Below are positions 48,830-61,101 of a stretch of DNA of 64,000 nt, in pieces. Within the stretch, counting starts at the first letter, position 1. Each line of letters opens with the position of its first letter. The stretch spans positions 558,001 through 622,000 of the forward strand of contig VXAU01000691.1 of the NCBI GenBank assembly GCA_013399695.1, in the 5' to 3' direction. The notes below the pieces were generated by a model, which worked only from the letters and a program-made list of their open reading frames with translations, was not told where the DNA came from and searched no databases. The position numbers and the translations under genes are program-made. This stretch comes from Formicarius rufipectus. Its lineage: Eukaryota; Chordata; Aves; Passeriformes; Formicariidae.

Positions 48830-49455
48830 TCTCAGCAGGGTTCAACAAGGGCGAAGGCACATCCTTGGCAGGTCACAACCCAATGCAACAGCACTGGGAA
48901 GGCATCACTGGGCCAGTGAAAAGCTTTGCAGAAAAGATCTGTGGGTCCTGGGGAAAAGCTGAAAATGATACAGCAGTGTGTCTTTGTGGCAATGAACATG
49001 AACGTCAGACTATGCTGTGTTTGCAGCAACACAGCCAGCAGGTCAAAAGAAGTGATTTTTCACTCTTACCTGGCGTTTGTTGGAGCACTCTTTGCCCAAT
49101 TTTGGGCTCTCAGTATCTTGCCAAACTCTTTTTAATGAGAGATCTAATAGCCTGCACACAATAAATAATGATGGAGCCAGGCTTTTCTCAGAGATTCACA
49201 GGACTAGTGGCACTGGACATAAGTTGCAGCAAAAGGAAGTTTCTGTCAAAGCTAAGCAAGAATTTCTTCAGGCTGTAGGTGGTGAAATATTGGAGCAAGG
49301 GCCCAGAGAGGCTGTGAAATCTTTGTTATTGGAGATATTCAAAACTTGAAAGCAGAAAGTGCTGAGCAACCTCAGCAAACTATGCATTATTTTAAGGGGG
49401 TAGAACAGATGATGTGCAAAGGTCCTTTCCAACCTAAAATAATCAATGTTTTTGT
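48830..49455 (+). mobile_element. 5'-truncated CR1 LINE, 3' region
   Basis: Recognisable CR1 landmarks occur in order: a GTTCAACAAGGGC-like end of the reverse-transcriptase ORF, a GATCTGTGGGTCCTG segment, CAGCAGTGTG...TTGTGGC, a GCCAGCAGGTCAA segment, GATGGAGCCAGGCT, GGCCCAGAGAGGCTGTGAAATC, TTGGAGATATTCAAAAC and a terminal GGTCCTTTCCAACCTAAAATAATC. This is the end of ORF2 plus the 3' UTR of an avian CR1, inserted sense to the plus strand. Many substitutions and small indels place it among old, dead copies. The usual terminal ATTCTATGA-type repeats have decayed. Confidence 0.85.
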
Positions 49456-52400
49456 GGTCCTAGAATGCTGCATCTACAGATAATTTAGTTGCTTGTATCT
49501 CCAGCCAGACTTTTCTTACCAGTTGCAGGTTTTCCCGGTGTTGTTGGTTTGATTTCATTTATTGTTTGTTGCTTTTCTTTCCAGGGGGCTGGAGTGATGA
49601 CTTTTCTGGTGAAACTACCCTTAGCATCTGTTTTGCAAAATAAAAATCTGATGCCAGAAACATTCTTCATAAAACACTACCTGATATTATTCCATATTAG
49701 AGATTCCCAAGGAGGGTATATATTCATTCAAAATGTTATATTCATGGCAAATATACCATTCCCCCCATACTTCCTATAAGCTATTTCTTCAAGATCCAAA
49801 TAAGTGCTGTCAGAACATGGAATAAACCGCTCTTCCAGACTGTGAGAAGCGCAATCTGTCCACGTTACACTGTCTTGCTCTCTAAGGACAGAGAAAGGAT
49901 TTGCTTCAGTAAGGAAGGCACTCTGTTATATGGCTTTTCTTTTGTAGTCTCATATCTTATGTTTCAATGGGTAAACTCTGCAAGTCAGATTTATATTCAA
50001 GTCTAAACTTGTGTTTTGTTGCAGTAAAATCAAAGGAAGCCATGACAGATTGATCTATGCAGGAACAGGTGGGAACTGAACAGACCTTATTAATCTTTTT
50101 CTCTTCTTGGTGGCACTCCAGTGCCTTTAATACACGGAGAGAACTTTATCTGTGCCACGTGAAGTTAACCTTGAACAGGACTTGGATTTCCAAGTGTCAG
50201 ATGAAATTGTGTCTGAGTTAATAACTTGCATTTTTTCCAGTAATTCAGAGACTACTGTAGCATCCTCTTGTCCTCAGGGTTCTCTGCCCAGCTGAGTAAC
50301 ATTTAGTGTGGTTCCCCTCCTGACACATCTCCTCCTATGTTTTACATCTGAGACAGTGGGATGAAGTCCCTTTATGGAAGGGAGGCCTCCAGAACTAAAC
50401 TGTCAGGCACCTCAGACAACTATCATAATAAGGAACTTCATCTTCCTGATGAAGCAACTTTACTTCCATTTAAGGCACAAAAGTTAATTGAGCTCAGTAC
50501 AGCCTACTTTAAGCATGACATTGAGGTCTAAAGAATACCAAAAAAAATGGGAGGATCCTGTGTTCAAGCATCCACTGCTCTCTGTGTCTTCTGTGAAAGC
50601 TTTTTGTGTGAGATACAAACCACAGAGCACAGACTGAAGTGTCTCTGCTGGATCTCTTTAGCTGCCCATTCAAGAGACCTGAGGACAAAGCTAAACTGCA
50701 AATGGGGTCAGAAACTTCATATTATTAGTATATGTATTATTATTCAATCATAATTTTGCATAACTACATAAATGTAACTTATTTCAGAATATTTCCAGGC
50801 AGCATTTTCACTACATCACTTATTTTCCTTCTGATTAGGATACTGTATTTGTTTTTACTTAGGCACTGAAAAACGCAGGTGAAATTGCAGGTGAAAGACA
50901 ACCACGGTGGATCAGCCTTCATGCTGAGAGATGGTGAACCAAACTGAGAGATACTATGGGGATGTGGAGTCTAAGAGAGGAAATAGTCCCAAACTGTAGC
51001 ACTGGTTTGCTTTGTATCCTGATATGCTTTTTTAATTGCTTATTCCTGCATGAAAAACACTCAGGAGCAGAACAGAAACATCCGTGTAAGTCACTGATGG
51101 TTGTTGTCTTTCAGACAGTCTTGAAAAATGCATCCACTGGCTTTATTGCCATTAAAAGAATTAAACAAGTTAATGCAATAAAATTTAATTATCTTGATTT
51201 CAGCATGTCCCCAGTTGTTGCATTTACATGCTGGAAGTGCTATAGGGCTCATTATCTTAAATAAACTCCTAATTTTCTACTCACAGTTGCTAAAAGTGTT
51301 GTTCCAGAATAAGCTGCCACAAAAATGAACATTTCATTCACTTCGTCATGGTTCCAACACTTCAAGCTTAAAAGCTGTAACCTCCATGTCATGACTGGAA
51401 AGAAATCACATTTTTGCAAGAGGTCAAAATTGCTGTAGCTAATAAGAGGCCACAGGCTTTGTCCTGTGTTTGCAGGGTGTCAGGGCTGAGGCAGGTCAGG
51501 CTCTGTCCAAGCTTTACATGAACAGCCCAGAGGTTTGTTTTTTTCTTTATTTTGCTGCAATAACATCCAAATTTCTTAAACATAGTTTCTACCATACATC
51601 AGATATTCCTTTGTTCTCCTCTACCCTTGAAAACAGCTCTGCCCAGCTCCAGCTCTGCCTTTCTCCATCTGAACATTTGATTATGTCTTGTGTTTCCTGA
51701 CTGCAAAAATGAAGATGAAATCCTTGAACTAACTAACTGGAGAAAGAGTGAGTTATCCTGAATTCATGCATTTTGCAAGCCAAGGGATGAAGACATGTTG
51801 CCCCCTTGTGCATGCCAGTCTTTCAAAGCAACAGACTGACTTTTAATGGACAAGAAAGGAGATTTTCTGCTCTCAGATTCCATTGGTGAAGTTTCCACAC
51901 AAGGGTGTTGCATTGTAACAGTTGTAGTCAATCACTCAGCAGTAGGAAATTGTTCTGAATACCTGACAAAACAAACTTGCCATCTCCTAGCCACCCCTGA
52001 TAGCTCAGGAGATGGCCCTGTGGTTTGCATTAATACTGCAGTTCATAAGTCTCTTCTAATAACATGTCTTTGCAAGATGAGGGGTCCACATTTGATTTTC
52101 CAAACGACCATCACTCATAAATAGTCCTTCCTGTGAGACCTGAATGATGGTAAGTGTTAGTCAAGCCAGTGACATTGAGTGTATTTTGTCAGAAGGTAGT
52201 CACTGTAGTCTCTGGTGACAGTAGCAAAGTTAAATTTAGTCCTTGCTACATTTTTCAACTTCCGTAGGAGGACTGTACATCTAAACAAAAAACATGTCTT
52301 TTTCTTACAGGGAAATTAGCTTCTGCTTCTTCTCCATGTAGCTTCTTAGCATACTGAGTTAGTTCCTTGTAAAATTAGTGTTATTAAAGAACTATTGCAC

Positions 52401-55400
52401 ACATATGACACACAGATATCACAGAATATGAAGTGGATTGTTGATGAAAAAAAAAGAAAATGTGTGTTCATCTGTCAATCAATAAACTAAATAGATTTAA
52501 TGAAACATAGTTCGGACACATTTGATCTTGTCCTTCACACTTTTAACAATCACATAAAAATTGATCATATAAATTTCCTAGAACAATGGTAGACAAAAGA
52601 AATCTTAAGGCCATAACAATTTAATTTTAGCCAGTAGCCAAATATCCTCATGCTGTTTTCAAAATCATTAAGATGCTACATGAACACATGAACAACAAAA
52701 ATTGCTCATTTATTCTCCCTGCGTATCGGCAGGATTAATGTCAAATACTCTCCAGCTTCCTGAATAAAAGGTTTCTTGTTTTTGATGTGACAAATGAGAA
52801 ACAAATCTCAGCCTGAACTTTTTCATGAGCTGCTTATTTTACATTGTGATTTGTATTTTTTTTGACAGGCCCGAGTTCCAGGTGGACCAGAGGTAAAACC
52901 AGCCACCCATCCGTGCTGCAGAAAGGCAGCAGAGGAATACAAAACTCTGCAAAATGCTAATTCTCTGTGCTCTGTTCCCATCCCTGCAAAATTCAGCTGT
53001 TCCTCACTGGGCCCTGTGAGCTACAATTGTGACCTGATTCCATTAAAACAAAACAAGGATATGTGTGAAAAATATCCTTTAGGCTATTCCTTTTTGGCTG
53101 TGGAAACAACCACTCTTGTTTTGGGCTATCAAGTCCAGGAATGCACATTATCAGGGACTGGGTGATGGATCAGCTGCATCTCAGAGAAGCAGCACCTTTA
53201 TTTGCTCTTTCTGTAGGGGTTCTCCCTGTCAAGTCTTTAAAAACATGCAAAGGCACTGCTAACAGGGTTTCCTCACTTCATTTGGGGTTTTATATTTATA
53301 GCCAGAATCTCTAATTTTGCAGAACTGCCTGGCAGGAGTTAAAAAATAAAACTTAGAAGAAACAAACCGTGATACAAATTCAAATCATTAACCCAGCATC
53401 AAACCCATCATTTATTGCTGTGTATGAGCTTCTCTTTGCCAGAGTTATGTAGCACAGCCAGGACAGCCAAAGGAAACTGTGTATTAGACAAAAGACTTAA
53501 GTCCCTCACTCTTCCAGACTTACACACTGTACTCCACAAGAACATTTTTATGCAGAAAGAATCCATGTCTAGAGTAAAGGAAATCAATTATTTATGCAGA
53601 AAGTTTTTGTTGGGGTTTTTTTGGATAATTTTGCTGTTCTTCAGAGATTGGGGTAGAATGGGAAAGACGAATAATTTTAAGCTAAGGAGTCTTAAGGTTT
53701 CCCTGCTAGGAATTCCCAATTTTATTCATTTTCTCTTGCTGGCAATACAATTTTGCTTTGAAATAAATTCCCTGCATTGTCATCTTCCTTCTTTGGGGAG
53801 CCTGTAAGGCAGTTCTAAGTCACATTCTGCATATTCAGTAGGAGGAAAAAAGTTATCTGTGAATTTACTAATGCCAAGACTTGCACCTCTAAAATAATTA
53901 TAGAAAAAGCTTATCTCCCAACTATTGCCAGAGACAAGGCTACAGCTTTCAATTCAGCTCGAGTAGATAAACTGCTGTTTGTGAGCTGGGAGCAATCACT
54001 TGGAATAATCAGAGCAGTTACAGCAGTCTGAAACAGAACTGGAAATTTCTTCCTTGCTAATTCACCCAACAGCAAATCTCATCCCACCATCCTGAGTTCC
54101 AAGCTGACACATGCTAGATTTTTGATAGTTAAATTCATCAGCCCCAGAGCTGACTTTAATATTAAGGCATCTAAAACACTGCACCTGTTGATCCTGAACA
54201 TATCTACATAGGTGACTCTGATAGAGTGTTCAGGGCCTTCCATAAAAATTTCTAAGATAAATCATTCAGGGAATATCACAGAACTCTGGACATGACCTGT
54301 CCTACTGCCTGTGATTTCATCTGCCTCAAATCAGTGCAACCGTATGAAGCCCACACTGTCTGAGAAATCCTGGCTGATTTTTCATCAGTCAACATCCAGT
54401 GCTACAGGCTGTGAGCTCCAGGGGCTATCCTGTGTGATTTTACCTCCAGACTCTATATGGTGATTTTGGATTCTAATGTCTCCCCAGAACAGCAGCACTG
54501 AGAGATTCATGCAGCCACCTCTTTTGTCTTACCCAGTGTGAAGGGCCTTGCTTTATTATAATTGCTTTTTCCTGAAGTTACTTAGTGTTTCTGGAAATGC
54601 CAGAGATACAGAGATTCAAGTTTTTTTTAAAACCACTGGCAATGTAGTGGATGATCCCAATTCTTTTCCCCTTCACATCTCTGAAAAAGACTTTCTCCAG
54701 TCATTCTAGTGCTAGTTTGACCAAGTGTGAAAGGCCACTCAAGAGCAAAGTCTTTGTATCCTGAAGTTTTATTTATATCAGCTAGGTTTTGTGCATATTT
54801 AGAAATGATTTCCTACAAAATGAAGCACCACAGAAGGACTGATAGGAAAGGACTTCAGTAGTACTCATGGTACCCTCCCCCATGGGAAGTCACTTGATTC
54901 ATCAAACAAACTTACCTAAATAGACTGTACTTTGAAGAATTTGTTGGGTTTGTTGCATAATACACTGGCCTCTATCCTAAATATATTGGTCTGCAATTAA
55001 GTAAAGGTCCCCTTAAATTAGCCTGTTGAATCAGGTCAGTTACATTTGCTAAACACAGGAGTCTCTATGCCAACTAATTGGATTGCACATGGAATTTATT
55101 GACTGGGAATTAGAATATATGGGTTTGTGTGCAGCACAACGTGAGCGTCTGCCGTGAGCAGCGATGCTCCCATCTAAACAGATGGGACTCTCTGCAGAGC
55201 ATATTGGGGTTTGTGTACATTAGAAAGCAGTGTAGCACTTTACATGCCCAAATATATATATGAACTTACAGAACTCTATTAAATAAACATTCTTTTTATA
55301 TCCTCCAGCACCAGCTCCTATATGCTTCGAGAAGTAGTCAAGCTATTAGAAATGTGTATTTATGATTCTATTTAGTCTGTTCTCGTCGTGTGTCCAAATG

Positions 55401-57064
55401 AAGGAACTACATCTTACGAGCTGTTAATGACAGGAAGATTCTCATTAGACTGCATGAATTTAACATGAGCACATTTTGCCTTTGACATGTATATTTGCTT
55501 ATATTAGTATAAGACAATCTGGTGCTTGATAGTCACCTGGAAGAGTTGTGAGGGTGCCAGCAACTATTCAGTATGCAATACAGTGGAGAATATATATAGT
55601 GTCATATTTTTATCAAGCCTGTAACAACATAAGCTGTTTTACAGTAAAACATGAGAAAAACAAATCTGAGATTCTCTAAGAACAAAGTAAAGATGTTTTT
55701 GATATTTTTTTTCCTGTGTGTTTAGAACCAGCACAGTGATCTTTGGACCATTTCCACTCTCCAAACTCTTAAAAATTCCTCTGAATAAAGAGGTTCTGAG
55801 TATTGACAGGTCAATTATTAGAAGTATATTAATCATTAAACAGCATGTACACGTTCATGATTATTGAACAAAATGAAGTTTTATTTTATGCTATTCTGTA
55901 TATGCTGGTGTAGATAAGGTTCAGTTGATTACTTCTGAAAAAAAAATATATTTATTTGAGTACAGAGGTTATGTGTGGATGATTCAATTAAGAGCTCAGT
56001 GCCCTCAAATTTTATGGGAAGTACTTGATGACCTGTTAAAATAAAACAAATTGATTGAGACTATATGTATGTACTGTAACAAGTTCTTAATGAGGAACTG
56101 CCTGCTCATCAGTGCTGCTCAGGAATCTGTTTTACAGCTTTGCCTGCTCTTTATGGACTTCTCTGTTTCCCCTTTGGTCTTATTGTGAAGATCTGCTATT
56201 CAATACCAAAACCTTGTAAACAATTTTATTCCTTCTCTTTGGATGAGCAAACCTCTTCTCTTCTTGATCTTTGATTCTATGATTTGTCATCACTATTCTC
56301 AGAAACTTCCTAAATCTTCCTTAAATAAGCCATACCTTGATATCCAAAGAATGGTTTTCTCAAAAAGCTAAGGTATAACCTAAGCTCTATCTCATTTTTA
56401 TGTGTTTACATGAATTATTTCTGACTCAGATTCATTTAATCCAATGCCTTCTCAAATCCTAGTATGAGTCATTAAGTGATCACATTTGGGTTTTATTTAT
56501 AAAACATTAATGACTGGAATGCTCACACGCTTTAAAACATACCTATTAAAAGGGTCCATAGTTTTTTATTATGTCAAGTGATTTATATTATTTTTATATA
56601 TCTGTGACTCTGAGTAATAATATTTTACAATAAAATAGCTATGATCACAAATGTGCAAACTACTAACTGGTGCTTCATTTCTCCAACAGTACAACTTGTA
56701 TCATGAAAGTTTTCAACTACTTTACTCTGAAGCTGATGGGAATATTCCAGTTTACTCATCAATAAAATGGGGATCATATCTTAGAAAGATATTTCCAGTA
56801 ATATTTGTTATACAGCACTGCTTTGCTACTATTTTACAAGGCAAAAAGTGTAAAAGATTTATTGAAGAAAAAATAGACCTCCCTGAATCTGACAAACACT
56901 CCAGAGATTTTTAGAGAAGAGTCATAAAATACTAAACCTGAATGTCCAGTATCTTAAAATGTCAAAAAGATCAAAGACCATTATAAGAAGACTTCATGGT
57001 TCATGAGCTACATTGGGAATCTCACAGTAAACATTTTCCTCCATTCTTTATAAATAGTTTTGGC
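49456..57064. other. Unique A+T-rich non-coding DNA
   Basis: No gene or transposon was recognised. The longest ATG-type frame (53415-53807, 130 codons) is Leu/Phe/Ser-rich, has no domain and is not flanked by convincing splice sites. A CR1-like GATTCTATGATT string at about 56273 stands alone without the preceding CR1 3' UTR and is not called. Confidence 0.5.
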
Positions 57065-57152
57065 GTTTTTTTGTTTTTGTTTTGTTTTGGTTTTTTTATG
57101 GGTTTTATTTGTTTGTTTTTCTCTTGTTTGTTTTGTTTAGTTGGTTGGTTTT
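57065..57152. repeat. (TTTG)n-rich low-complexity tract
   Basis: Almost exclusively T and G in TTTG, TTTTG and GGTT units. It resembles the tracts at 31485-31537 and 35787-35829 and, in complement, the CAAA tract at 15291-15367. Confidence 0.85.
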
Positions 57153-60100
57153 CCCCAGCAATATGAAATATATTTTCATTTAATAAATTAAAATAATCAC
57201 TTTAGGTCATCAAACTGAAAATTTTAAATGTAATACCTTTTTTTTTTTTCTTTCGCTGTGCATGAGCATACTTCAAAATAGGTTTATGGACAAAGTAGCA
57301 TCTAGCAGTGCTGAAATACAGACACATGTAACACTCTAGATCTGGCAGAAAAGTGCACTTTCATCTCACCTAAAATGCTTTGAAGAGTTAAGAACGTTTT
57401 AAAAACTATTCTCAGCATAATTTTGTCTCATTTTCTACACAAGTCCTATTTAAGTGGAATTATCTCTGTGTTTCCAGAGGCAAAGAAAAGTGGGTAGATA
57501 TTCATGTAAATCCTTCAGTTTCTCCCTGGGAGAGTAGAAGGGAGATGACAAACCTTCAAAGGACACTTTGAGCTCCTGTCTATCCATTTGCAAAGTCCTG
57601 GATCTTTGGAGAGTTGATGGTTCCAGGCCAGAAGGAAACATCTGGTTGAGACCACAGAGATGCTGAGTATGTAACCAGGCAAATCGAGCTCTAATGCTTC
57701 AGCTGGAGCCATTCATTGCCAAGCCAACTTGTGAAAATCAAGGGCAATGAGAAGCAAACTCCTGCAGCAGTAGGTTGTTCTCAAGGCTGCAGACAGGACA
57801 GTTCTCAAGGAAAGAGGAAAATGAAGCAGTGGAGTGCATATTCTGCTAAGCAGAAACTTTGAGATATTGAAATTAAACAGCCTGGAGATGGAAAGGATCA
57901 GCCACTTCATCCTGCTGACAATTCTGTAACGATGCTCTGAGGATTAGCATATTGTTCAGCATGGTGTCAAATGAAATATCCCCTGCTAGGCGCTGCCTTC
58001 TTTTTTTTTTTTTTTTTTAGCCTGAGAAACCATTTAAACTAGACCAGGTCTTAGTATCAGGAAAGTCTTGTCTGTAGCCTAAATATTCATATTTCTTAAT
58101 TTCATCCTATTATGTCTGCTTAGACCATGACACAGGGTCTGTCAAATAGCATCTATCTTTGTTAACTCCTTCAGCTATTGAAGGCTGCTCTAGTTCCTAC
58201 CAGAGACTGCTTAGTCAGAAATCATTCCTGTTAAGAGTTCTTTTCACACTTAACCTCTTGTTCCATGACTGAATTATGCTCCTGCCATTCCTATCTATTA
58301 TTATCATCATTTCTAATATTCACATATTTTAAATTAAATAGAATACCTGAAATTCATCACTTAAATAGCAACAGTGGGAGAACAAACTCCGGAGTGAGTT
58401 ATTTTATGTCAACTGTCATTTGCTTTAGAAGTTCTCATCAGTCTGCCACAATAAAGCATGAAATAGAAGACATACGTTCCTCTGAAAACATCCCCAAAGG
58501 TTCAAACTTCGAGATTCCTACTGTGCCAAATATCAGGCAGTCTGCCAATAAGCTCAATTAGAATCTTTGACTAAATTAAGCAGCTCACAATCAAAGCATA
58601 CAAATGAAAAAAAGCCCCCTCCAAAAGAATAGCTTTCCTGTAGGTGTAACAAAATCTTTTCTTTGCTGCTCAAAATAAGTCTCAAATTATAGTGATGTTA
58701 TTTGACTTTAGGAATGCACAGATGTGTTAAGTATTTCACTGGGAATACAGTGTGGTTAGTTGGACAAGCATAAAGCATACATAATTAATTTCACTCTTGC
58801 AGTGCCTCTGCTCTTTAACATGATATTTGTTACTGTAGCAAAAGCAGCTTATGAGGCACCATGTTTAGCTGACAACATTGAAGGGAATTGTTAAAAAAAA
58901 AAAAAAGAATAAAATCTGGTTTCATTCCACTCTCAAAAATGCAGACCGTATGTCTGCACTTAGGGCTTTAGAGCAGGCACATGAAGAATGGCAGGTTCCT
59001 GCAGGGAAATATGTCACTGGTGATAAACAGCCCCAAAGTCAGTAGAGCAGATAATGCATTGCAGGTCAGAAAGTACAGCCCTGACAATCCTGCACGTGCA
59101 GGTAATACAGCAAATGTCACAGTCGAAGGGGGAAACGCTTTCTCTCCTGCTACATCCTCAACAAATTGTAGTACACAGCTGAGTTACTGGCTGACACGGA
59201 AGCATGAAGGAGTTTTAGGTAACAGAAAATACAATAAGGGACTGGAAAGGATAGGCCACCAAAACAAAAAGAAAGATGCAGTAAAATTAACAACCCGGCT
59301 CTCATCAGCAATACAAGACAAACAGTAAATCATCTGAGATTGTAATCGTAGCCTATAAAAAAGTAATTGTTCTTTATTGCTCTGTATTAAAAGTTTAAGC
59401 CCTCTAGACAGAAAGGCATAAGACCTTAATAAGGTTAAAAATCTCTTCCTTGTTTGTTTTTAGTCTTGACACATTGTATCCTTTATGTGCAAGATTTTAA
59501 CAGCACATTTCACTTTAACGGATGCAGTTGAATTCATCTGCATTGTTCATAATTCCTAGTTACTCACATCTTGACTCTACAGCACTGACATTAACTCATT
59601 CATTCTTATCATACATAGATGAGCTGGAAATGTGAGGAGATAGAAAAACCTGCCTCAAATGTCCTGGCATCACTCCAGAGCTCCTGCATTTCACTCACAT
59701 GCTCACTGTCCCAGCCCATGCTTCCTCTTTCTCTCCATCTTCCTTCCTGAATTATTGAGGAAGACCCAGACTTTAGAATTAATTCTGGGCCCTTCAAACA
59801 AAACTGAAAAAAACACTGATGGGCAGAAGTTCCTAATTAAGTTTCTCATCCGGACCAAGGTCTCCCATATGTTGGCTGAACACATCAGGAGTCATGACCT
59901 CAGTGCACAGGCACACACCTATATGAAGCCAAAGCAGCTAACTCAGAGCAGGGTGGGGTGAAGAGAAGCCCTGCCAATTAAATAGACCCCCTAAAGTCCC
60001 CTAGCAGCCTAAGGAATGAATTTTAAAGGGTTTCCTTTTGTTGTACACACTATGCAGCTTCCAGATTAGCTTCACAGAAAACTGCTAAATTCAGCAGACC

Positions 60101-60739
60101 ATTCTCAAGCCGAAGCATGTTAAAATGTAGAAATATTATCTGTAGCAGAGGATGGCAGGCCTTTTTTCTATAATGAGTCACTTCTTGATGAGCTGAAAGT
60201 TTTCCTTTCAGGTCTAGAGCCAAGGAAAAATCTGGAATATTTTTGAATCATCACTTGTCTTAGCCAGCAGGAAACTCTACTAGTGGCTTACTGGCCCAGT
60301 CTTGGTCTCAGCATTTTAAAGAACAGAAAGTTTGCCTAACAGAGCAACATGGAAAATGGTCTATTGCAGCACAATAGAGTATGGTTAGCATTTATCTTTC
60401 CTATCCTGTAATCAAAGAGGCATGAACTTCTGATTTCTCAGTGAAGAAGGGTAACAATTTAAAGTAGATTTTGCTAAAAATTCTCGCTATCATCCATGGA
60501 CAGTTTGAGTGCTGACAGGAGTGAATCAAATCCTATGAAGATCCAGAAATCCACTATTTTTGGTGGGGTTTTTTTTCCACTTAATCATTTTTCAAAGTGA
60601 TCTTTTCAACATGTTTTAAAATTAGGTGTATGTTGATTCCCAGGAGCTACAGAATGGCTAATGATAGATGAACTGATGAAAGTTGACAGAAAACCATTGA
60701 CTTTGGGGTTTTTAATATGGTGTGCAATGACATACCCAG
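57153..60739. other. Unique non-coding DNA
   Basis: Poly-T (about 58000-58018) and poly-A (about 58892-58906) runs occur. The 98-codon ORF at 58265-58561 is described separately. No transposon was recognised; a 115-codon plus-strand frame at 58981-59328 is ATG-initiated but has no splice or domain support. Confidence 0.5.
58265..58561 (+). CDS. 98-codon ORF with hydrophilic C-terminal half
   Basis: The frame starts at an ATG (58265) and ends at TAG (58559-58561). Residues about 10-22 are hydrophobic (a possible signal or membrane segment); residues 56-98 are strikingly hydrophilic and balanced (Lys, Glu, Asp, Ser, Asn, Pro). A splice-acceptor-like TCATTTGCTTTAG ends at 58428, so the hydrophilic 43-codon part (58429-58561, phase 2 start) could instead be a terminal exon. 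No family is recognised; the nearest AATAAA is about 350 nt downstream. Either reading is tentative. Confidence 0.2.
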   Translation: MTELCSCHSYLLLSSFLIFTYFKLNRIPEIHHLNSNSGRTNSGVSYFMSTVICFRSSHQSATIKHEIEDIRSSENIPKGSNFEIPTVPNIRQSANKLN

Positions 60740-61101
60740 TCCTGCAGCCTTGTGGACAACTCCATGACAACTTCTTGCCCTAGATTTTCCGTTTGCAGAA
60801 CACATGGAGGCCACAGGGGAATCTCTGCACCCCCTTCCCCTCCTTCTGCCATGGTGTCTGCAGGGCTCTTTCTCTCACATATTCTCACTCCTTTCTTCAG
60901 CTGTTGTGCAGTAACTTTTCCCCACTTCTTAAATACCCTGTCCCAGAGGTGTTCCCACTATCACTGACAGGCTCAGCCTTGGCCAGCAGCAGGTCAGCCT
61001 TGGAACCCACTGGTGTTGGCTCATTAAGACATAAGAGAAACTTCTGGAAGCTTCTCAGAGAAGCCAACCTGCAACTAAAACCTTTCCCTGCAAACCCAAC
61101 A
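60740..61101 (-). mobile_element. 5' fragment of an ERVL-type LTR
   Basis: On the minus strand the piece begins TGTTGGGTTTGCAGGG at 61101 and continues through GAGAAGCTTCCAGAAG, a GGCCAAGGCTGAGCC segment, CACCTCTGGGACAGGG, the TATTTAAGAA box (60929-60935) and a CAGAGATTCCCCTG segment before fading near 60740. This order matches U3 and the start of R in avian ERVL-type LTRs and parallels the LTR at 20339-21328. The 3' part, including the poly(A) signal and CA end, is missing. Just outside the 5' end TGTTGGGTTTT is repeated (61109-61119), which may be a small duplication. The left boundary is approximate. Confidence 0.7.
60929..60935 (-). promoter_or_regulatory. TATA-like box of the LTR fragment
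   Basis: TATTTAA in the context GGGTATTTAAGAAGTGGG on the minus strand, at the position equivalent to the box in the longer LTR. Confidence 0.5.

Noticed and set aside
53415..53807. 130-codon plus-strand frame
   Set aside because: Hydrophobic, Leu/Phe-rich, no domain or splice context; within reach of chance for the number of frames examined.
56265..56290. GATTCTATGATT string resembling a CR1 3' terminal repeat
   Set aside because: The sequence before it does not match the CR1 3' UTR, so the string alone is not evidence of an insertion.
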